A DNA stretch of 7,164 nt, from positions 1-7,164 of the forward strand of contig CABSKV010000072.1 of assembly GCA_902478425.1 (NCBI GenBank). The letters are read 5' to 3'. Position numbers and translations under genes: made by a program. This DNA is from an uncultured Coriobacteriia bacterium (GTDB taxonomy: Bacteria > Actinomycetota > Coriobacteriia > Coriobacteriales > QAMH01). This document shows positions 1 to 4,582 of this stretch, one piece after another (position 1 is the first letter of the stretch; the number at the start of each line of letters is the position of its first letter). The notes below the pieces were generated by a model, which was not told the DNA's origin, did not search any database, and saw only the letters and a list, made by a program, of their open reading frames with translations.

Positions 1-111
1 GGGCAGGCCCGCGAAGAAGTAAGCCGGCAACGAGATCAGGCCCCCGCCACCGGCGATGGCGTCTACCAGACCCGCCAGAAAGGCGAGCGGACAGACGATG
101 AGAAACTCCAT
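1..111 (-). CDS. TSUP (TauE/SafE) family permease, N-terminal fragment
   Basis: The 37 visible residues begin MEFLIVCPLAFLAGLVDAIA and continue with a run of four glycines, LISLPAYFF and AGLP. A hydrophobic first helix leading into a 'G-x-V-D-A-I-A-G-G-G-G-L-I-S-L-P' signature is typical of the TauE/SafE (TSUP) family of membrane permeases, which move small anions such as sulfite, sulfonates or sulfoacetate. The substrate cannot be told from this fragment. The start ATG at 111-109 is preceded nine bases upstream by AAAGGG (121-126 on the plus strand), an acceptable Shine-Dalgarno. The gene runs off the left edge, so most of the usual 250-270 residues are missing. It lies 74 bp downstream of the XRE-membrane gene on the same strand and could be read through from it; no clear promoter of its own is visible. 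The family call is fairly safe because the glycine-rich motif is distinctive. Confidence 0.85.
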   Translation of the reverse strand, partial: MEFLIVCPLAFLAGLVDAIAGGGGLISLPAYFFAGLP

Positions 112-185
112 GCGAGGCGACCCTTTCCCAATGCAACGACGCGAACCGACGAGGTTGACATGATACTGGGAAGCGCCGCTTCGGT

Positions 186-1202
186 CTAATCGCGGCCCAG
201 GCCCCTGAAGAGCAGGCTCACGATGCCACAGCACAAACCGCCGATGGGCCACGCCAGCCAGAACAGCGGGGTGAAATACTCCGGCACGAAGAGCATGACG
301 AACGCGGCAATGGTGGCGATGATCATGATCACCCCGCACAGCGCGTTGCTGCGCTCCGCCCTCCTGCGCCGCCTGGTCAGCTCCGCCTTGCGGTCCTCGG
401 GCAAATCGGAGTCGCGTATCTCGTCCTCGCTCAGCTCCTCGATGCAATCCTTGTTGTAGTCGTCGATGTCGACGCGCAAGACCGCCATGGCACCGCTCAG
501 GATGAGGAAGACGCCGATGGAGACGAGAGCCAGCAAGAGCGGCACGCCACCCACGAGCTCGTAGGGGCCATCGCCGAAGATGATGACGCAACAGATGCCG
601 ATGAAGATGAAGAAGATGCCGCCGGTGAGCTCGTAGGTGAACTGCTTGCGTGCACGCACCTTCTCGTCTTCGGTGTAGAAGTCCTCGATGAAGGGATGGC
701 TCTTCACGAAGCTCGAATGCTCCATGCCCGCCGGGATGATGCATCCCAAGCAGCAGGCAACGCCGATGAAGATGCTGAGCAGCCCTAGGGCGATGCTTAT
801 GTTGTCGGGCAGCACGTTCAGGCCCTCGCCATCGGAATAGCCGAGGGCGAAGAACAGCACGCCGAGAGCGACAGCGGCGATGGGCGCTGCGCAGCCGATG
901 GCGATGCGCTTGCCGAACTTGCGCATATGCTCGTCGTAGCCGAAGAGGTCGGCGGGCGTGCCTCCCTGCCCCGATACCGAAGCCGCCGTCTTCTCGCGAC
1001 CCGTCAGGTCGCCCTGCACGAGCTCGTCAAGCGTGCAGTCGAATATCTGGCACATCTTGAGCAGCTTGTCCATCTCGGGATACGACTTCTCGGCTTCCCA
1101 TTTGGTCACCGATTGCCGGCTGACGCCCAGCAGCATCGCAAGTTGCTCCTGGGTCATGTTGTTGACTGCACGCAAGTGCAGGAGGTTATCTCTGAAACTC
1201 AT
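186..1202 (-). CDS. XRE-family HTH regulator fused to a six-helix membrane domain
   Basis: 338 residues. Residues 6-61 form a Cro/C1-type helix-turn-helix domain: the MTQEQLAMLLGVSRQSVTKW stretch (16-35) is the HTH, followed by the usual E-x-x-x-S-Y-P-E-M-D-K-L tail. After a polar linker (about 65-96) come six predicted membrane helices at about 99-121, 135-160, 190-211, 215-242, 286-306 and 311-334, with charged loops at 161-189 and 243-285 (the latter very rich in E, D and R). The DNA-binding domain therefore sits on the cytoplasmic face of a membrane protein, an arrangement seen in Gram-positive 'XRE plus membrane DUF' proteins of poorly known function. It would presumably couple a membrane signal to transcription, possibly its own. 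Oddly, three Cys-Cys pairs (150-151, 204-205, 324-325) lie inside helices. The start is supported by AAAGGA at 1209-1214, six bases upstream. Architecture is clear; the regulated genes are unknown. Confidence 0.88.
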   Translation of the reverse strand: MSFRDNLLHLRAVNNMTQEQLAMLLGVSRQSVTKWEAEKSYPEMDKLLKMCQIFDCTLDELVQGDLTGREKTAASVSGQGGTPADLFGYDEHMRKFGKRIAIGCAAPIAAVALGVLFFALGYSDGEGLNVLPDNISIALGLLSIFIGVACCLGCIIPAGMEHSSFVKSHPFIEDFYTEDEKVRARKQFTYELTGGIFFIFIGICCVIIFGDGPYELVGGVPLLLALVSIGVFLILSGAMAVLRVDIDDYNKDCIEELSEDEIRDSDLPEDRKAELTRRRRRAERSNALCGVIMIIATIAAFVMLFVPEYFTPLFWLAWPIGGLCCGIVSLLFRGLGRD

Positions 1203-1223
1203 CGAAGGTCCTTTCGCCTTGCC

Positions 1224-1248
1224 TCGTATTATCCATCAGCTGATACGA
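1224..1248 (-). promoter_or_regulatory. Promoter with operator-like palindrome upstream of the XRE-membrane gene
   Basis: A 25-bp stretch has outer arms TCGTAT (1224-1229) and ATACGA (1243-1248), with a perfect 10-bp palindrome ATCAGCTGAT (1235-1244) nested inside. On the minus strand GATAAT (1233-1228) makes a good -10 box, about 25 bases before the ATG and lying within the palindrome; the matching -35 around 1251-1256 (TAGCCT) is poor. XRE proteins bind short dyad sites as dimers and often repress themselves, so this is a plausible autoregulatory operator. The dyad and the -10 match are seen directly; binding is inferred. Confidence 0.45.
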
Positions 1249-1253
1249 AAAGG

Positions 1254-1350
1254 CTAAGGCGCAAACCGGTGTCACGCCACCAACCAAGGGCTGCAAAAAC
1301 GGGCGATTTCCTGGCACCCGCTGGTTGCGAAGCGCCGGTCAGAAGCATGC
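1254..1350. other. Intergenic gap with degenerate repeat-like DNA
   Basis: No reading frame with a credible start and ribosome binding site is visible between the kinase gene's 3' end and the XRE promoter. The stretch contains CAACCA (1281-1286) facing TGGTTG (1322-1327), CCTGGCAC (1310-1317) and GAAGCATGCATG (1342-1353). The last two words recur, the second with one extra base, in the left arm of the inverted repeat at 4509-4577. The region may be the remains of a dispersed palindromic repeat; no T-rich terminator tail is seen. Confidence 0.4.
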
Positions 1351-1381
1351 ATGTGTAAAAGGGTCAGGCCCTTTTACACAT
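1351..1381. repeat. Perfect 13-bp palindrome (REP-like hairpin) at the kinase gene's 3' end
   Basis: Arms ATGTGTAAAAGGG (1351-1363) and CCCTTTTACACAT (1369-1381) pair perfectly around a 5-nt loop, TCAGG. The kinase stop codon (TGA, 1366-1364) lies in the loop, so the kinase's last residues, Met-Cys-Lys-Arg-Ala, come from the hairpin. Neither side has a U-tract, so this is not a canonical intrinsic terminator, although it may still stall or protect mRNA ends. Palindromes of the AAAAGGG-GTCAG/CTGAC-CCCTTTT kind are familiar as dispersed repeats near IS200-like REP-associated transposases; that link is from memory and would need a genome search. Confidence 0.7.
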
Positions 1382-2758
1382 TCGCGGCAGGTACATGGTG
1401 AAGGTCGTGAGGCCGCCTTCGCTCACGACCTCGATGCTGCCGCCGTGCGCCTCGACGATCTCCTTGGCGATCGCGAGACCCAGCCCCGCACCGCCCGTGG
1501 CCTGTCCGCGCGCAACGTCACCACGGTAGAAGCGGTCGAAGACGTGCGCGAGATGCTCGGGCGCTATCTCCTTGCCCTCGTTGCTCACCGACAAGACGAG
1601 CGTCTCCTGATTCTCCTCGCTCGCGTTTGCCCGCATGACCACCGTACTGCCCGCGCTCGCGTGCGCGACGGCGTTCTTCATGAGGTTCTCGAGCACGCGC
1701 CCCATGCGCGACGAATCGAGGAAGGCGTCGAGCTCCGCCTGCACGTCCGTCTCGATGGAAAGGCCGCGCGCCTGGGCTTGCGGATAGAACTCCTCGGCGA
1801 CTTGCTCGCAGAGCAGCCCGACATCGAGGCGCTCGCGTTCGATGGGGATGTTCTGCATGTTGTAGCGCGTGATCTCGAAGAGCTCCTCCACGAGCGACCC
1901 GAGCCGTTCTGCCTTGACGAGCGCACGGCCCGCGAAGTCCCGCTGTCGCTCGGCGCTCATGCCCTCGCCCTCGCTGATGAGCTCGAGGTAGCCGGTCACC
2001 GAGGTGAGCGGCGTGCGTATGTCGTGGGCCAGGTAGGTGACGAGCTCGTTCTTGCGCTCCTCGGCGGCCCTGGCCGCCATCTCGTTGCGCACGATGCGCG
2101 TCTGCAGGAGCTCGAGCTCGGCTTGCGTGGTCTTGAGGCCGGCGGGCAAGGTCACGGGCTCGCCCTTCACGAAGCCCGGCGAGGCGAGCGCATCGGATAT
2201 CGCGTCGACGGAGCGCACGGGTTTGCGCATGAAGAAGATCGTGATGATGAAAAGCCCCAGGATATAGAGCGCGATAGCCGCAATTGGCTTGAAGATCTTG
2301 ACGCTGTTGTACGTGCTCAGATCGCGGTAGGCGACCAAGGTGTCCTTGTTGTCTTCCTCCTGCCCAAGAATTTTTCTCTTCTCGATCTCGGTCAGGACAT
2401 CCGCGTCGGGAAAGCCAGTTGCCTCGTCTACGGCGGAATCGACTCCGTCAGGTACGGTCGAAGCACCGAGTGCGGCAGCGGCTTCGGGATTGTCGGCCAT
2501 GGATCCAAGCTCAAGAACCTGCAGGTTCGACCCATCCAATGCACCAGATATCATCATATCGTTGAATTCGAAGACAGTGGCGTAGCGCCACTCGGACGTG
2601 GAATCGGCAATGTAGTTGCCAATCGATCGGGAAATCGAAGTTCCCGCCGTGACGAGCACGATGAAGAAGACGATCGTGAACGCGACGAGCGTGAGCAAAT
2701 AGCGCACGAGCAAGCGCGTCCACAGCGAACGGGCCTGGTCGGTCTTGAGCCTAGACAT
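1364..2758 (-). CDS. VanS-like membrane sensor histidine kinase
   Basis: 464 residues. It senses an extracytoplasmic cue and phosphorylates the partner regulator encoded just upstream. Visible order: membrane helix 1 (about 19-39), extracytoplasmic sensor loop (about 40-156), helix 2 (157-177), a HAMP-like linker (178-235), and the dimerisation H-box YLAHDIRTPLTSVTGYLEL with phosphoacceptor His245. The ATPase domain follows: N-box around N358 and N362, an atypical G1 box reading SNEGKEI (392-398), F-box FDRFYRGD (407-414) and G2 box GGAGLGLAIAKEIVEAHGG (422-440). H-box and G2 wording closely resemble VanS-type kinases, but no vanHAX-like genes are present, so a glycopeptide role should not be assumed. 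The start at 2758 was preferred because AAGGAG (2763-2768) precedes it and it overlaps the regulator's stop by 8 nt; an upstream in-frame ATG at 2797 would overlap the regulator by 47 nt and has a poorer site. The C-terminus runs into a palindrome. Confidence 0.93.
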   Translation of the reverse strand: MSRLKTDQARSLWTRLLVRYLLTLVAFTIVFFIVLVTAGTSISRSIGNYIADSTSEWRYATVFEFNDMMISGALDGSNLQVLELGSMADNPEAAAALGASTVPDGVDSAVDEATGFPDADVLTEIEKRKILGQEEDNKDTLVAYRDLSTYNSVKIFKPIAAIALYILGLFIITIFFMRKPVRSVDAISDALASPGFVKGEPVTLPAGLKTTQAELELLQTRIVRNEMAARAAEERKNELVTYLAHDIRTPLTSVTGYLELISEGEGMSAERQRDFAGRALVKAERLGSLVEELFEITRYNMQNIPIERERLDVGLLCEQVAEEFYPQAQARGLSIETDVQAELDAFLDSSRMGRVLENLMKNAVAHASAGSTVVMRANASEENQETLVLSVSNEGKEIAPEHLAHVFDRFYRGDVARGQATGGAGLGLAIAKEIVEAHGGSIEVVSEGGLTTFTMYLPRMCKRA

Positions 2759-3506
2759 CGCGCTCCTTCTTCTCGCCGTCACCGTCCTCGGGGACATCGC
2801 TCAAATCGAGCTTGTAGCCCACGCCAAAAATGGTCTTGATGAACTCACGCGAGGAGTCGACCTGGGCCAGCTTCTTGCGCAAACGGCGTATGTGCACCAT
2901 GACGGTATTGCTGTCAAAGGAATTATACGGCTCGCCCCAGACGCGCTCGAAGATCTCCTTGATCGCGACAGGGGTTCCTGCCTGGCTCGCGAGCAGGGAC
3001 AGCACGTCGAACTCCTTGGGCGTGAGCTTGAGCTCCACGTCATGTAGGCTGACGACGTGGCGCGTCGCGTCGATGAGCAGGCCGTCGCGATCGAAGACGT
3101 TCGGGTCGCCGGCAGATGCCGCGCGTGCCTGGCTGCGGCGTATGCGAGCGCGCACGCGGGCGACGAGCTCACGTGGCTTGAAGGGCTTGACGATGTAGTC
3201 GTCGGCACCGAGCGAGAAGCCGAGCACCGTGTCGGATTCCTCGTTGCGCGCCGTGAGAAAGACGATGGGGACGTCGGAGAACTCGCGCATGCGCTGGCAG
3301 GTCTCGAACCCGTTCATGCCCGGCATCATGATGTCGAGAAGCACGAGCTGATAGCTGCCGTGCGCCAACTCCGCAAGCGCGTCTGGGCCCGAGAGGCACT
3401 CGTGCGTGGCGAAGCCCTCGGCTTGCAGCACCTCGCGCAGAAGGCCGACGATGGCCTCGTCATCATCCACGATCAGTATGTTGGCAGCGTCGTTCATATC
3501 CGCCAT
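2751..3506 (-). CDS. OmpR/PhoB-family response regulator (VanR-like)
   Basis: 251 residues from the preferred start. The N-terminal receiver domain begins ILIVDDDEAI, giving the acidic pocket (Asp residues at about 12-14), the phosphoacceptor Asp in LVLLDIMMPGMNGFE, the conserved Thr in VFLTARNEES and the Lys in DDYIVKPFKPREL. After a linker with RRSQARAASAG comes a winged-helix DNA-binding domain with ELKLTPKEFDVLSLLA, the recognition segment EIFERVWG...NTVMVHIRRLRKKL and the wing FGVGYKL. It is a transcription factor switched on by the kinase encoded immediately downstream with an 8-nt overlap, and the two should be co-translated. The ATG at 3506-3504 has GGGAAAAG upstream (3511-3518). An in-frame ATG at 3539 has its purine run too close, and one at 3497 lacks a good site, so the start is moderately certain. 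Target genes are not known; the divergent promoter region next to it is the best candidate. Confidence 0.94.
   Translation of the reverse strand: MADMNDAANILIVDDDEAIVGLLREVLQAEGFATHECLSGPDALAELAHGSYQLVLLDIMMPGMNGFETCQRMREFSDVPIVFLTARNEESDTVLGFSLGADDYIVKPFKPRELVARVRARIRRSQARAASAGDPNVFDRDGLLIDATRHVVSLHDVELKLTPKEFDVLSLLASQAGTPVAIKEIFERVWGEPYNSFDSNTVMVHIRRLRKKLAQVDSSREFIKTIFGVGYKLDLSDVPEDGDGEKKERDV
2763..2768 (-). promoter_or_regulatory. Ribosome binding site deciding the kinase start
   Basis: AAGGAG on the minus strand lies four bases before the ATG at 2758-2756 and inside the regulator gene's last codons. It favours the 464-residue kinase over the longer reading from 2797 and fits translational coupling of the two genes. 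Confidence 0.6.
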
Positions 3507-3547
3507 TCTACTTTTCCCACGCAGGTTTCGCGCGGACATTTCCCCAG

Positions 3548-3587
3548 CTTACAGGAACGTAAGGAAATCTTAAGCCTTTGCTATGGG
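3548..3587 (+). promoter_or_regulatory. Divergent control region with 11-bp-spaced TAAG repeats
   Basis: Between the regulator start (3506) and the peptidase start (3652) lie GTAAGG (3559-3564) and TTAAGC (3570-3575), exactly 11 bp apart, and a weaker partner CTTACA (3548-3553) a further 11 bp back. Tandem hexamers on an 11-bp pitch are the usual shape of OmpR/PhoB-family binding boxes. On the plus strand TGCTATGGG (3579-3587) resembles an extended -10, which would put the repeats over a weak -35, the position where such regulators activate. On the minus strand no good -10/-35 pair was found. CTTAC and GTAAG (3548-3552 and 3559-3563) also form a small dyad. Repeats are seen; binding and promoter strength are inferred. 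Confidence 0.4.
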
Positions 3588-3640
3588 CATCGACATGGGT
3601 AGCACCAGCATGATGGCGTCACTGGCACGCAACGGATTGC

Positions 3641-3647
3641 GAGGTGG
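3641..3647 (+). promoter_or_regulatory. Ribosome binding site deciding the peptidase start
   Basis: GAGGTGG lies just ahead of the ATG at 3652-3654 (six bases after GAGGT). The in-frame ATGs further up (3583, 3595, 3610, 3613) lack a comparable site, and the first would sit in or beside the predicted promoter. Confidence 0.6.
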
Positions 3648-3651
3648 CACC

Positions 3652-4470
3652 ATGAACGAGACAATGATGCGCTACAGCCGCTATGCAGACACATACCAGC
3701 GACACGCAGATGACCCGGCCATGTCGGCGATCAGAGTCGGAAGGTCGAGCAGGCGCACGAGCCGTTCGGGAGTGCAGGTGCGCAGGACATCCGCGCGTGC
3801 CAGTCGACATCGCGTAAGCGCGCGCAAGGGCAAGCTCATCGTCGTGGGATTGCTCATCGTGGGATTCCTGTGCGCCGCGTACTTCACCAACGGCTCGATC
3901 GACTCCATGAAGCCGAGCCTGAGCGGCAGTGGCAATGCGGGAGCCGCGACGCTTGTGAGCACCCCGAAGTCGGAGTGGAAGCGCGGCAGCACACCGGCCC
4001 TCTACCAGACCGACGCACAGTGGGCCGACACACGTTACGCCAACGACACGCTGAGCGAAAGCGGCTGCGGCCCCACCTGCATGTCCATGGTGTACGTGAA
4101 CCTCACCGGCCGCAAGGAAATGGACCCGGCCAAGATGTGCGCATATAGCGAAAACGGCGGCTATGTCGACAGCGGAGCGACAAGCTGGCGCTTCATGAGC
4201 GCAGGCGCAGAAGGACTCGGGCTGCGCTCCAAGGAGCTTTCCGCCGACAAGAGCATCATCAAGAACGAAGTATCGGCCGGTCACCCCGTCATCGCGATCA
4301 TGGGACCAGGCGACTTCACGACGACAGGCCACTTCATCGTAATCTGCGGCATCGACGAGAACGGACGCGCCATCATACGTGACCCCAATAGCGAAGAAAA
4401 CACGAAGAAGGCATGGAGCCTCGACACGATCATCTCGCAAGCCCGCAACTTCTGGTCTTACTCAATCTAA
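3652..4470 (+). CDS. Membrane-anchored C39-like (papain-fold) cysteine peptidase
   Basis: 272 residues. A cytoplasmic N-terminus rich in Arg and Ser (about 1-60) leads into one membrane helix (61-78), a Gly/Ser/Ala linker, then an extracytoplasmic domain (about 116-268). That domain shows the C39-like pattern in order: LYQTDAQW with the likely oxyanion Gln119, SGCGPTCMSMV with the likely nucleophile Cys139, GHFIVICGI with His227, and IIRDPNS with Asp244. All catalytic positions are present, so it looks active. C39 peptidases of ABC exporters cut leader peptides after double glycine in the cytoplasm; this one has no ABC parts and faces outward, like the C39_2 group whose substrates are mostly unknown. 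It is divergent from the two-component genes, with TAAG repeats between them, which suggests control by that regulator. Four cysteines lie in the outer domain (139, 143, 163, 232). The protease or amidase substrate cannot be named. Confidence 0.85.
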   Translation: MNETMMRYSRYADTYQRHADDPAMSAIRVGRSSRRTSRSGVQVRRTSARASRHRVSARKGKLIVVGLLIVGFLCAAYFTNGSIDSMKPSLSGSGNAGAATLVSTPKSEWKRGSTPALYQTDAQWADTRYANDTLSESGCGPTCMSMVYVNLTGRKEMDPAKMCAYSENGGYVDSGATSWRFMSAGAEGLGLRSKELSADKSIIKNEVSAGHPVIAIMGPGDFTTTGHFIVICGIDENGRAIIRDPNSEENTKKAWSLDTIISQARNFWSYSI

Positions 4471-4582
4471 CCTTCACAGCACCGCCGAGTCCAACAAAAC
4501 CGGATGCCTGGCACGGAAGCGATGCATGACCAGAGCGAATGGGTTTCTGAGCTCTGGCATGTATCGCTTCCGTGCCAAAAAA
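4471..4582. other. Convergent intergenic gap
   Basis: This is the space between the stops of the peptidase gene (plus) and the YhgE/Pip gene (minus). Apart from the 69-nt inverted repeat listed separately, it shows no gene and no U-tract terminator for either strand: six A's follow the repeat on the plus strand, so the T-run precedes the hairpin on the minus strand. Confidence 0.6.
4509..4577. repeat. 69-nt near-perfect inverted repeat between convergent genes
   Basis: The left arm (4509-4536) and right arm (4551-4577) match over TGGCACGGAAGCGAT (15 bp), then a G-T wobble, CATG, a one-base bulge and CCAGAGC, closing on a 14-nt loop (4537-4550). The long stem could act as a bidirectional transcription or degradation barrier. 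The absence of a T-run on the correct side for either gene, and the shared words with the gap at 1310-1353, favour a dispersed palindromic element over an ordinary terminator. Confidence 0.75.

Noticed and set aside
170..182. The small GAAGCG/CGCTTC palindrome as a terminator for the XRE gene
   Set aside because: The stem is about 5 bp with no T-run; such short dyads are common by chance in GC-rich DNA.
2759..2797. A longer kinase start at 2797
   Set aside because: It sits deep in the regulator gene with a poor ribosome binding site, while the ATG at 2758 has AAGGAG just upstream and a tight stop-start overlap.
1325..2839. A 504-codon open frame on the plus strand opposite the kinase gene
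   Set aside because: It is the antisense shadow of a high-GC gene. The product is rich in Arg, His and Leu with no domain pattern, while the minus strand encodes every histidine kinase motif.
1364..3506. Naming the pair vanS/vanR (glycopeptide resistance)
   Set aside because: The sequences are VanRS-like, but no D-Ala-D-Lac ligase, dehydrogenase or dipeptidase gene is in the window, and many unrelated systems use this kinase type.
3619..4440. A 273-codon open frame on the minus strand opposite the peptidase gene
   Set aside because: It is rich in Ala, His, Arg and Val with no recognisable motif. The plus-strand frame has the full catalytic pattern and a good ribosome binding site.
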